Shown piece after piece: positions 1-12,100 of a stretch of DNA of 64,000 nucleotides. Source of the stretch: Tubiluchus corallicola (lineage: Eukaryota > Priapulida > Priapulimorpha > Priapulimorphida > Tubiluchidae); assembly GCA_030141605.1 (NCBI GenBank), contig JAQGDQ010000354.1, positions 1 to 64,000 of the forward strand. Direction: 5' to 3'. The translations under genes were made by a program, and so were the position numbers. Each line of letters starts with the position of its first letter. Within the stretch, counting starts at the first letter, position 1. The notes beneath the pieces were generated by a model. It made no database searches. It saw only the letters and a list, made by a program, of their open reading frames with translations, and had not been told where the DNA came from.

Positions 1-134
1 AATCTTGTAGTAAAACTTGTCAGCTTGTGTAGTTATAGTCTATTCTTACTGTAAATGTTACTAATGTCTAATGTAATCTTGCAGTAAAACTTGTCAGCTT
101 GTGTAGTTATAGTCTATTCTTACTGTAAATGTTC
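1..134. repeat. 75-bp tandem duplication
   Basis: Positions 1-59 and 76-134 are almost identical (one T/C difference near the start), so the window opens inside a two-copy direct repeat with a period of 75 bp. There is no coding potential. The array may continue upstream of the window. Confidence 0.85.
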
Positions 135-268
135 TTGTAAATAGTGTAAAAAGTCTGTTGTGGTGAGGATCCTAAATCATGTTGTTCAAACTGTCTGATC
201 CAATCCTATAATATATTATGTTTAAACTAAATATTAGCAAATACCAAAGCCATATCCTTTTCAAAATA

Positions 269-830
269 TTAAAGGACAAGAAAAGAGGTAGCTGAAACAG
301 CTTTCAGAAATATCGTCTTAAAAAATTATCTTACTTTATAGCAATTTTATGCATATATCGTACTCGCGTTAAAAGGAATTTTTGTTTGTTTTCATTTTGA
401 ATCTCGCACGTTCCGATTGCATGGCGTCACTACGCCACATAAAACAGGGCAAGTGTTAAATTATGTCCCAAAAAACTTTCCGTGCAAATCTACATTATTT
501 AGGATTTTACTTACCTGCTTGAAAGACTTATGTAACTAAACTAATAATTTAAAATGTTCGTGCCAATTGGTAAAATGTCGCTGACTCACCCTCCAGGGTG
601 CGCCACTTAGTAGCCAAAAACATATTTTGAATCTTATTGACAAGTACGGCAATTTAAAATTTTACTTAATTAGTAACATGTATGCTACGAATGCTCTGAT
701 TATTTTTTCAAAAATTCAATTACTTAATATTATCAAAACTTGTTTCAAACGACCTACCATTAAAATGGCTGCGCCTAACGGTCATCGCGGGAGTTTAAAT
801 TATGATGTTATATACAATGTAACTGTATAT
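269..830. mobile_element. Dispersed MITE-like repeat, family A copy 1
   Basis: About 560 bp that recurs near 11755-12400, 20786-21400 and 40722-41170. Shared landmarks are an AAGAAAAG motif near the start, a run ending in AACTTTCC followed by GCAAATCTA, a CCTCCAGGGTG motif, and a late block with ATGGCTGC followed by ACGGTCATCGCGGGAG. The copy starts at a TTAA. Short open frames in it (627-851) break at different places in other copies, so I treat it as non-coding. Superfamily not determined. Confidence 0.7.
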
Positions 831-859
831 ATTATTATAGTTATTATTTAAGTTATATG

Positions 860-1698
860 CAATGTAATATAATACAACACCAGAAAATTTCATATAATTT
901 ATAAAGATCAAGCTATAAACTCAATTCACTTACACCGAAAGGGCCTATCTGTGAAAGTCATTTTGTTATGATTGAGTTTAGGCACAGAGAAGTATGAATA
1001 GTAACCAAAAATCTATAATAAATATTTTCATTTCACACATCAGAAAAGTGTTTATTGAACTACAAAAAACATGAGTGGCAAAACTGCTGCACTGAACATT
1101 GAGCAAAAACTAGAAAGCAAAAACAGTCAATAAAACCTGTTTCACAGTCAGTATACAGGTATAGAACTTGACCTATGCAGAGTTGCACAGGCTTCACAAC
1201 AACCATTAATTTTAGATAGGGAGACGACCAGTGTGTATGTAGTCACTGAACCACCGCCGTAGCAGTTACCGTAAAATGTTTTTTTTGTAGATAACAGTTT
1301 GACTGAAGAAAGATTACAGAAAGACAGAGAGCAGTCTTGTATGACAGCATGCTATATACGAAGAGACTCGTCGTTTAGTGCTCATACATATTCTCTACTT
1401 CGTATGCACTTTCCCGAGGGTACATCATGCGAGGCAAGGGGTCAACCAAAGCATTATTGTGTTCACAAGAAGTGCATGGTAGGTCAGATAGAACTTTAAT
1501 CATGCGGATGTTTAATATGCTCTGTCTTACTCTAGCTTTTCTGTAATGACAAACACGGTTGCGTTTGGGTAGTTGCGCGAGCAGCACAACCTTGGTAGCA
1601 TATTTGGTAATATGTAATTGCCATACAAGTACTTTAACTAGCAAACAATAATTGAAAAGTTGCTGTGTTGTGTACCAGCTTCAACAAAAATAGCAGCG
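860..1698. other. No gene recognised
   Basis: Short overlapping open frames on both strands (1299-1499 and 1375-1644) resemble nothing I know and have no splice context. I see no repeat of the other families here. Confidence 0.5.
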
Positions 1699-1703
1699 AC
1701 AGT

Positions 1704-2323
<620 letters not shown>

Positions 2324-2339
2324 CAATGACCAATGACAC

Positions 2340-4260
2340 TAATTTTAAAAGCCAGCATGGATATTTCTGTGTTTCGTTTTCATTTTTTAGATTGTGTCAG
2401 TCGTCTCATATTTTTTTAGTTGCAGGACATAGTCACACTGTTAGAAGGCTGTAATTATTATTGCTTGTACAAATATTGCATAGCTATAACGTAGTAAACA
2501 AATGCATGTTTTTGCAGGAATTTACTTGTGATGGAAAAATAAAGGATCCATCAAAGCCGTCTGACAATCTCAAATGCTAGAACATTTATGACGTCATCAC
2601 AATCATCGAGAGGCCAGATTAATTAATATACGAGATGGGGCGTTGTTGTTGTTGAGCATTTATTATAGCAATGGCTTATAATTATTAGAATGTGAGTTGG
2701 TCTTTTTTTATTGGCCAACCATTATCAACACTGCTTCCGTCCATGTTATTTAACGACTTAAATTATACCAGTCTGTTTTTTAAAAGCTTTTACTAAAAGT
2801 TATAAAAAAAATAACGCCTTATATTGTGAAATAAAAGACGCTGCACCCACTGATTAAGAAGCAAAAATATAAAGCTAATGTCGATGGTCCTTCTTAAATA
2901 ATAGAAAATGTTCATACAGGGTGATACATAACCATTTCCTAGGAGTTACAGAAGCAATGATAAAACAATTTATTACGTTAAACCAATGTTAAAACAATAG
3001 AGAATCTGTTACATATATCATCTTTATTCACATATAATGATTGCATTAAATGTAATATATAATAGGGTCTGTAGTACTAGCTTGTGATGCTTTTAAAAAC
3101 ACGAACTGCTGATTAGGAGACACATAATGAAAGTTGGGAAAGAAATCAGAAAGAATACAAAAACATTCCTCTCTTACATCAGCGTACAGTGGACATTTCT
3201 GTAATTACATACAATTCGTCCTCTACTTTGTTCATACAAAAAATTTTACATATTCGTTGTTCTACAGGTATTTTTTCGGCTTATGACTATCTACCGATTT
3301 CAGTTGCCAATTTATGAGCACTAACACGAAATCTAGTTAAGATAGTTTACTCAAGATAGATAAGCTTGTGAAACATCTACAAGCTGCTTTGAGAATTTTG
3401 AGTTTTTAAAGGCACCACTCCAATCCTACCCCTTGAGACTGCAGATTGTACTGGAAGACGCAATTGTGAACGCATGATAGATTTGCTATTGCTTGGGCAG
3501 TACTGTGGTGTCATAAATTGATCTGTACTAACGCTTGCTGTTTTTGTACCCCGTAGTAAAAGATTATGGACCGCCCTGTACAATGTCTCTATTTGCAGGC
3601 ATTTAGTATTATCAATGATCCTTTGCTTTAAAGAAAACACACGTAGCTATAATGTAGAACAACGTAAGCTCTAATTCTAGTAAAAATCATTGTTAACACT
3701 GTATAATATAATGTAGAAACAGTCTCACGAAAAAAATATTTTACGATTGTTTATGGCTTGTAGTAGTTGTATGTGAAACTTTTGTTATTCATGAAATACA
3801 AACTTTCATTGTTATCATTATTTAAATTAAACATGGTGTTAAATAGTTGAATTAACACTGAATTAACAAGAAAGTGTCATTATTACAGATTTACTATAAG
3901 GGGCCGAACTTAAGCAACGCGGAACTTGCTTAGTAAATTGATGGGGGACTAAAAGAAAAACTGCTGGGCAATTTCTCCATTTATTTCGTTGAGTAGGACT
4001 ATAGACATTCAATGTGACTAAGATATTTCGGTCATCTCAGTAGCTCATCTTAAAATGCTTTCCGTGAATAAGTAGATACCGGTCGTGCTACCGGGATTGG
4101 CATAACAAGTAGAACAGGTCAGCCGATTAGTACTGTGTAATGAACTGTATTAAATATGCGAGAGAGTAGTTGAAACTGTCACCTAAACTTGGCTATTAAA
4201 TATGTCTTAGAGAAGCCAAGTTTATTACAGGTACATAAAAACAACCCAACGTTGTTAAAA
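2340..4260. other. No gene recognised; one unassigned open frame
   Basis: Mostly AT-rich sequence. A minus-strand open frame at 3377-3640 (87 codons) is compatible with the tail of a reverse transcriptase in composition, but I cannot align it to a family, so it stays unassigned. Nothing else is supported. Confidence 0.4.
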
Positions 4261-4269
4261 ACTTTTACA

Positions 4270-4990
4270 TTAAAAAGTTAAAATCATGTTAAACGTTTCG
4301 TCTAGCTGCTGCTGTCGTCATCAGAATAAACAGCCCAGTAAAGAAATTGGTATAGTAACTTAAGCGCTAATTGCGTATTTACAAAAACTAAATAGGTGAT
4401 GATTAAGCAGACCTGATAAAAATAAATTGATACAGTAACAAATAGCTAAGTTTCGAAAATAACGTTAAAGGAATTGAACTACTTTGCACATTAAGAGAAG
4501 GTTTATTAGGGTACATAGATAAACTTTCTGTCACTAATAAGTCCCAGTTATTTATATTTCTGGTCACAATGGTGAAATTATTAAAATCAGCTTTGTGGTC
4601 AGAGGCACAAATATGGTCATTAATGCTGGATTGAGGAGAATTTTTTATTTTGATTTCTTGCCAGTTCTAGATACAATACCCAAATGTTCATACATTAAAC
4701 ACTAATTCATACATTAATTCTTTCATTAAAGTGTCTGGAAATTTTGCCATGGTGAGCAGCATTGCAGCGCTATTGTCTTTAATTGGGAAGAAAGATCCTA
4801 AATCATTAGGCCTAGCAGATTTTAACACGTTACGTAGCTGATTATGACGGTACAGTTGTTTCACAATATGACATATTTGCTTTTTCACGTGCAAAGACTG
4901 AGGTCCAATAAATTGTATGTGTAAATGCACTAATGTAAAAGTTTTTAAAGTTTGCGTTTTTTTCAACTTTAAATCCCTTAGACATTTCTA
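4270..4990 (-). mobile_element. Penelope-like retroelement fragment
   Basis: Read on the minus strand, 4688-4966 encodes a segment with the Phe-Ile-Gly-Pro-Gln-Ser-Leu-x-Val-Lys-Lys and Ser-Phe-Phe-Pro-Ile-Lys-Asp motifs of the linker between reverse transcriptase and GIY-YIG endonuclease in Penelope-like elements. Further on (about 4448-4650), in another frame, comes the endonuclease C-terminus: Asn-Asp-His, a spaced His, Phe-x-x-Phe, then Glu-Ser-Leu, Lys-Pro-x-Leu-Asn and Pro-Leu-x-Leu-Phe. The GIY-YIG core between them is deleted or frameshifted, so the copy is dead. It ends in the terminal region holding the hammerhead-like core at 4295-4324. Confidence 0.78.
4295..4324 (-). ncRNA. Hammerhead-ribozyme-like core in the Penelope terminal repeat
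   Basis: On the minus strand CTGATGA is followed 18 nt later by GAAAC. The segment between can fold as a stem with an AGCA loop and a bulged A. Penelope-like elements are known to carry minimal hammerhead motifs in their terminal repeats, and this one sits just after the endonuclease remnant. A clear stem I and cleavage triplet were not identified, so activity is unproven. Confidence 0.4.
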
Positions 4991-4994
4991 AAGA

Positions 4995-5750
4995 CGAGAC
5001 GGTGGATGTGCAAAATAATTAAGTATTTTATAGTTTTTATAGATAGATTGTTATCACCCAGTTGTGGCAGACTAGGTGTTATGTTGGCTATTAAGTACAT
5101 AGTTGAAGTGTTCTTATGAAAGATTTCTTAATTTTGCCAGTGTATTTGATTTTTATATTGTCATTGAACTTGAATGAATTAATGTCGTTATATTGAACTT
5201 AATCGTCAACTGTGAATGAATTAATGTAAATGAATACCTCGTGTAATACAGGCAATGTTTATTGTAGGAGTATTGATTGTGCGTGTAATTTATGTAATAA
5301 TGTTTGTTAATTACAGACACACAACCGTGTATGTTTTGTACTATACATTGTGCACGTATTTAATAATGGTTTTCTATTCGTGCATCTGTGAAACTATCTT
5401 TTGTGTTTGCTGTGTAAGACAATAAACAAAACAATATTCTTTAAGAATATTTATTATGCGTTGTTTTCTTCGTGTCTCGCTTTGTATACACTTAACTGTA
5501 TGGTGTGGTGAAAAAACTTTTTTTATCTAATCTTTTTACACCTTTTCTTACTTTGGAGGTTTGATGAGATACGCACATGGGCAAATTTTCAGCTAGATTT
5601 AGCTTTAGGACACGTGTCTCCACTTATGTTAAGATTTCGAAATGTGGTCATTTGTGTAGTTGTTTAACAAACATTAAAAACTGTTATATCCACTCCACTG
5701 ACCTAAGATTTCGAAATATGATTTTCTTAAAGCTACTACATTGAAATGTA
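4995..5750. other. No gene recognised
   Basis: AT-rich sequence with several imperfect internal repeats of AATTAATGT type. No coding or RNA signature seen. Confidence 0.4.
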
Positions 5751-5755
5751 AGGCC

Positions 5756-6590
5756 CTGAAAGTTAAGAAAGGAAAACATCGTAATATATTATGTTTTCCT
5801 TTCTCAACTTTCAGGTTTATTGCTCTTATACCATTGCTATTGTTACATCGTTTACTTCATCCTTATTTTCCATAAGTTATCTACAGAAGCATGCATAACT
5901 ATAGTCATTTTTTCATTTAAATAAGGTGAGTGTGTTAATGACCGTATGGTCGTACACTCACCTCGCACTACTCAAATTATTACATCATTTACTTCATCCT
6001 TATTTACATTAAGTTATCTACAGAAGCATGCATAACTATAATCATTTTTTCATTTAAGTAAGGTGAGTGTGTTAATGACCGTATGATCGTACACGCATCT
6101 CGCACTATTCAAATTATTACATCATTTACTTCATCCTTATTTACATTAAGTTATCTACAGAAGCATGCATAACTATAATCATTTTTTCATTTAAGTAAGG
6201 TGAGTGTGTTAATGACCGTATGGTCGTACACTCACCTCGCACTACTCAAATTATTACATCATTTACTTCATCCTTATTTACATTAAGTTATCTACAGAAG
6301 CATGCATAACTATAATCATTTTTTCATTTAAGTAAGGTGAGTGTGTTAATGACCGTATGGTCGTACACTCACCTCGCACTACTCAAATTAAGTTATCTAC
6401 AGAAGCATGCATAACTATAATCATTTTTTCATTTAAGTAAGGTGAGTGTGTTAATGACCGTATGGTCGTACACTCACCTCGCACTACTCAAATTATTTTA
6501 TTTAAAGTTTATTAATGCGTTTGACTTGTATTTTTTGATGTGTGAAAATAAATTCATAGTTCATATTCTGTTAGCTTTCAGAGAAGTTAT
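5756..6590. mobile_element. Hairpin element with about five internal 0.13-kb tandem repeats
   Basis: It opens with a 24-bp inverted repeat (5756-5815, arms starting CTGAAAGTT and ending AACTTTCAG). Then come about five tandem units of roughly 127 bp; the last full unit is shortened by a deletion of about 25 bp. Each unit carries GGTGAGTGTG ... CACTCACC, a stem that encloses a second GACC/GGTC stem. The 3' end reads ATTTAAAGTTTATTAATG. A second copy with the same 5' and 3' flanks but only two units lies at 52345-52740. The architecture recalls Helentron-associated non-autonomous elements (HINE, or pearl elements of bivalves); that assignment is inference. Confidence 0.7.
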
Positions 6591-6599
6591 TTGAAAAGT

Positions 6600-7310
6600 A
6601 CATGACGTCAAATACTATCAACAACAGTTTTAGTGGCAATTCAGTGCGCATTCAGTGCACGAAATCCCATGTTGAGTCATTTGCGGTGCAAAGAGTTACG
6701 GCGCCATTTTCGTGTTAGGCACCTCATAAACCTCATTGATTTCAAGTACACCTAACGTTTATAGACGTCAAAACTTAGAGTGAAACGTGCCGGGGAACAC
6801 GTTCACAAAAAAACTTAGTACGAGTCCAGAATTTTTTACATAGGTCATCGCCATCATAAAATTCTTAACAGTAATAATGGACTTCTATCGAATAACGTTA
6901 ACATTGCTCCAGCAGCTTATTATGCGTGTATGTGTGCGCGCTTGAAGGTGTGCGTGCGTGCGTGCGTGCGTAGCGAATTACGTAAGTGTTTAGGTCAGTA
7001 TTGATTAGTAAATGTAAGAAAGTGTGGAAAGAGTAAATCTTCTTGGATAAAATATATCCTGTGAGTAAATTTCGTTATAGTTATACTGTTTTTACTAAAA
7101 TGAAATGTAGCAACAATAGATAACTCCAGGGAAATACTAGTTTTGATGTTTGGCAGGTTTAGAATGTATTGGGAATTAAAGCAAACTGAGAGGGGGCACG
7201 TCTAATGCACTGAATCTTATAGTTAACTCTGATTCATTGAAGGAAACACGCGTCTCAAGTGAAATCCAACACTCAACGTAACAGTCATGATGAATCATTC
7301 ACAATATCAT
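6600..7310. other. No gene recognised
   Basis: Contains a short GTGC/GTGCGTGC run near 6945-6970 and otherwise unique AT-rich sequence. Confidence 0.4.
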
Positions 7311-7320
7311 CAGGAAAGAA

Positions 7321-7716
7321 AATGAAAGTATATGAATGAATGAATGAATGATTGAATGAACGAATAAATGCATTAATGAACGAAAAACTGAATTAACGAA
7401 TGAGTGAATGAATGAATTAACGAGTGAAAAAATGAATGAATGAACGAATGGACGAATGAATAAATGAATCAATGAACGAACGAATGAATGAATGGATGAA
7501 TGAATGAATGAATGAATGAATGAATGAACCAATTAATTAATTAATTATTGACTGAGCGAATGAATGAATGAACGAACGAATAAAAGAATTAATGAGTAAA
7601 TAAACAGATGAATGAATGGGTGAATGAATGAATGAATGAATGAATGAATGAATGAATGAATGAATGAATGAATGAATGAATGAATGAATGAATGAATGAA
7701 TGATGAATGAATGAAC
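7321..7716. repeat. GAAT tetranucleotide microsatellite
   Basis: About 400 bp of TGAA/GAAT repeats, perfect at 7620-7700 and degenerate before. The Ser-Phe-Ile-His-like open frames on the minus strand are products of the repeat. Confidence 0.95.
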
Positions 7717-7749
7717 AACCCAACAAACGCACATAAATTGATCAGACAA

Positions 7750-8470
7750 TAGGATAAACGAGCACATAACCAAACAGGTAAGCAAAAAACAAACACACAA
7801 AAAACCTGTAAACCTGGAAAGGGAGGCTGTGCTTGGTCAATTTCTGAAGAGAAGACACGTAAAAGGAGAGCCGAAAACAAGCAGGATTGCAGAGAAGAAA
7901 GAAAGACGAGACGAACAAAAACACAAACGTGAAATACTTACTCCACTCCAATATTTACCTACTGTAGGAAATTTCCAAGAACTGACGGTGTGAGCAATCT
8001 CATTCAAATCTTGTTCAAACTTACCGTCGCAATACTGTTAATATTCCATCCATCACGTGGTCATAAATGCGCAGATCTCTACTACTTCTGAGCGTACTGC
8101 GCAGCTTTACTATCTATAGTACCACCTGATGTTACCTGTGTGAATCCTCATCACGTGAGAGTTTGTGAGGGGATGAGTAACCTGTTTCAGTGTGCTGTGG
8201 AAATTCCGGTAGTGACGTCATGACGATGTTTCGATTCATACTTTGACTGTTTGACATTGATTAAAGGCGTTACTTTGTGCAAATAATACTACTGTTTGAG
8301 AAATTTGTCCAGTGTGAACAAAATGGAGTGTGAACAAGAACAATAAAAATATTTAAATTCAAAGTGATGGACTCAGTAAACTGAAATGGTGGCAGTTCTC
8401 GTTTTTTTGGCATTCAAACAATGACTGACGGTTGTGATTGAAATAATAAATTTTATTTCGTTATTATTAC
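7750..8470. promoter_or_regulatory. 5' flank of the phospholipase gene
   Basis: Non-coding sequence upstream of the start at 8478. I see no convincing TATA box at a defined distance. The AATAAATTTTATTTC stretch just before the start is AT-rich leader. The assignment as promoter rests on position only. Confidence 0.3.
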
Positions 8471-8477
8471 CCTAGAA

Positions 8478-9166
8478 ATGCAATTGCGAACTGTTCTAAC
8501 TGCTGTGCTACTTCAGCTGACCGTGAAGGTAGCGTCGGCAAAGCCCTTTGACGTCCAAGGGGAAAAACATGTCGTAAAAGTGAAAAAGTTGAAATCCGGA
8601 AATGACGTTGTGCAAGCGGAAGGCAAAGGACTTATCTACAAAGTCGTTACAGCGTCTTCGGAAGTTGAAAAAAATATTCTGCAATTTAAACAACTTAACG
8701 ACGGTAAGAAATTGCTAAGTTTGATCTACAGTAGCGGTAGAATGGTGGATTGCGATTGGACAAAAGACGAAAGCGTCATTACAAATTTTGTGCGCGATTT
8801 TTACAGTTTTTCCGGAAATGAAACAGTCGTCGACTCCGCCGAGCTGATCACTCGAAAGGACTTCAAAAGGTTTAAAAGAGACTGCAAGACGTTACAGAAG
8901 AGCAGGAGAAAGAAGGCAAAGAGGAGCCGATTTAGTAGAAAGAGATTTAGTAGTAGGAAAAAGAACAAAAAGTCATCATCCTTAGTGGAAGGTCATTTCA
9001 AAGGCGCCGTGGAAAACTGGACGAGTGGGTGGTGCAAGGGTGGAGAAGTGGACACTTGTTGCAGCAAACACGCAGACTGTGAGGTCACTGTAGCAGGTTT
9101 CTCTCGTGGATATGGCTTAACTAATCGCAAGATTACCAAACTCTCCCACTGCGACTGTGACAAAAG
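8478..9166 (+). CDS. Phospholipase A2-like exon 1
   Basis: Starts at ATG 8478, directly giving a hydrophobic signal peptide, and ends at the donor AAAAG|GTAAAA. The open frame would otherwise stop two bases later. Leaves two bases (AG) of a split codon. Encodes the signal peptide, the basic N-terminal domain and the first half of the phospholipase domain, up to Cys-Asp-Cys-Asp-Lys. Confidence 0.9.
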
Positions 9167-12100
9167 GTAAAATATACATAATTTTACTAGGGGTGAGCAT
9201 TCTCTACCAGAAAGCGAATTCGAAACGAATTTGTAATTTTCGAATTCGAATCGAACTGAATTTCAGTATTTCGAATGCGAATCGAATTCGAATTGAGTTT
9301 GAAAGATTTTCGAACCAGTTTTCGAACCACTAGTAAAAAGTGATCTTACAAAGATCATGCATATTACTAGAATTTGTTCTGCAGTAAAACCACTATTAGT
9401 TTGCTAAAACTTTTGCACAGAAACTGCAGCTAAATTGTGCTAAGTGCATGACCTATCAAACATTTTAATGATAAAGAACGTGTGTGGCTGAAGTGCTGAA
9501 TTGTTCGAATCCATAATTTCAGGTTCAAATCGAATTCAAACTTGAAAAACACGTTCGAATCGAATTCGAACATTCGAACTGGAACGTTTGATGCTCACCC
9601 TTAAATTTTACTACAATCGTAAAGTAGACTTTTAATTTTCACGTTTTATACAAAATGTGGTGGATATGACTTGTAGAATTTACAAAAGAAAATGTTGATT
9701 GGTTGGATAAATGTGGATGATTAATCTATACTAAATCCTTTATCGAAGTTATAATGTTTAAGACGCAGTAGAGTCATATTGCATCAGTTTTGCAGACCAA
9801 TTGAGTCAATCAGTGGCACATGCCTCAGCTTTTCCACCAAAGTAACAGGAATGACACATGAACACAGAGACACGCATGAGATTAATCAACACGAATATTT
9901 GCTAGTTCTGAAAGTATTTGGGAAGAGGATTTTCACTTTTAGCGTGCTGTTTAGAATAAGATACTGCAAATTAATTTTTAAAAGGGATACTTTCTGCCAA
10001 AAGTAACGTAATGGAAAAGTTGAAAATGGGCACTGGGGACACAGGAAAAACTTTCACAGGAACTGATTTCAGCTTCAGGTGAAATGTCCAAATCACTTTT
10101 CTGGCAACAAATACAAGTCTCTTTCTTTGGTGTCTACCAGTCATGAGACAGTATCGCACGAGAAACTTTGTTATAAAAAAAAATTATCTTGGGACAAGAA
10201 TTGTACGTTCTGTGGAGAATGACACCCAGGTAACAGATATAGCTATAATAATTGTAATTTGCCAAAATTAATATTCTACAAAAATGCACAATTTTGTGTT
10301 ACGTAATGAATGAGTTTGATTAGAACGATAAGACTAAAGAGAATCTATAAAGGTGTTAAATGTCTGATAATTAAAATATGTTAAATGTCTGATAATTAAA
10401 GGCCTGATAATTAAAATATGTTAAATGTCAATGAAGAACGCCCAGGAAGCCAGACTTCCAAATAAGGAATTAAGGTGCGGCGGTCACGTGCCTGCTCATC
10501 CATCAGACTCCCAAATAAGGAATTGCCCATTCTGGACAGACTGCGCACGCAGCCTGGCACGGATGCTGAAGCCACCCGCCGGAAGACTCAGATGAGACTA
10601 GAATCTCAGGAGAGGAAGTCAAGAGAGATCAGGGGCTTGGCACTGCTATACATTCATTATATGTTGTGATGTTATTTAATAAAAGTGTTATTTCCTACTC
10701 CACGTCTTATAGCTTTGCCATTACCCAAACGTCCATAAACAGCTACACACATCGCTCACATACGTACTACCACTATACAAAGCAAACCATAATAATTTTA
10801 CTATAAGTTTACGAGAAATGAACGCTGTCGACTTGTCCTTGATCCCGGGTTTTTGAACTTTTGAATTTTCTGACCGAGAGAGAAAACACTCTACAACAAT
10901 GAAACGTATTTTCATTTGAAAATTAAAAATTTAAAGCCTTTCTAACTTTCCTTAGCGCGTCTCCTTCTGTAGCCTGGACGTGTCTTATTCAACTTTACCA
11001 AAACACAGGACATTGCCCGCTGGCGCTGGTTAAGAAATCAAAGGCAGATTACAGTTATCTTTAGACTTTAATATTATGCAATAATCAACGCTAATCCTAA
11101 AGGATTTTAAGATATATTTGCTTTCAACTATTTTCTTCATAACTAAACATACATGTTTATCCACTTTTGCCAGCTAAAAGCGGAAAATTACTTTTTTTTC
11201 TTCCTTTGGCTCTAGGTCCTCATAACATTAATTTTAAATACGTAATGGTTAAATTATTATTTAAAGATAGTCACGTGTGTCTCTTCTTTCCCATTATTGA
11301 ACATTATTTTATTATAAACTAACACATTCAAATAATAACTCAATTTTCATTCGTCTTAAATCCAAAATCTGATAATTTTTAATTACCTTATACATGCGCA
11401 TTAACTAATAAATTATATTAGTAACAATCCTGAGAGGGTGGCTGACCTCGATAACTTATAGTTATTCCGCCACCCTTTCACCACTAATCAATAATTACTT
11501 TTGCACTTTGTAATATTATTGTATGCTGTACAGATTTATAAAACACTTAGTTATGTATTTTGCTATTTTAAAAATGGTGATAAACTAATAAACTTACTTA
11601 CTAGTTGAAATAACAATTGGTGTTAAAAACACAATATGAAAATTGGTCGATTGATATAGACACTCATGTCTAAATAACGAACTCTATAAAGAAGAAATTT
11701 GTTACTGTAAATTGCTTTGAAAAATGAGACGGCATCCTATTAATGGAACACAAATTCAGAATTGTCCTCGTAACAAGATCTTCAGAAAAATTTTCAGAAA
11801 AATCGCTTTAAAAATTATACTACTTTACAGCAATTTTATGCACTTAACGTACTCGCGTTAAAACGAATTTTTGTTTATTTTTATTTTACATCTCCCGCGA
11901 CATTGTTCCGACTGCGCCATTAAATGACGTCATGTACCAAACGTAAATCAGGGGAAGAAAAGGAAATGTTAAATTATGTCCTAAAAAACTTTCCATGCAA
12001 ATCTACATTACTTAGTATTTTGCTTACCTGCTGAAAAGATTTATGTAACCAGAAAAGAAAATTATTAATTATTTAAAATGTTTTCACCAATTGGTAAAAT

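Noticed and set aside
7299..7880. Ser-Phe-Ile-His repeat open frames
   Set aside because: Products of the GAAT microsatellite.
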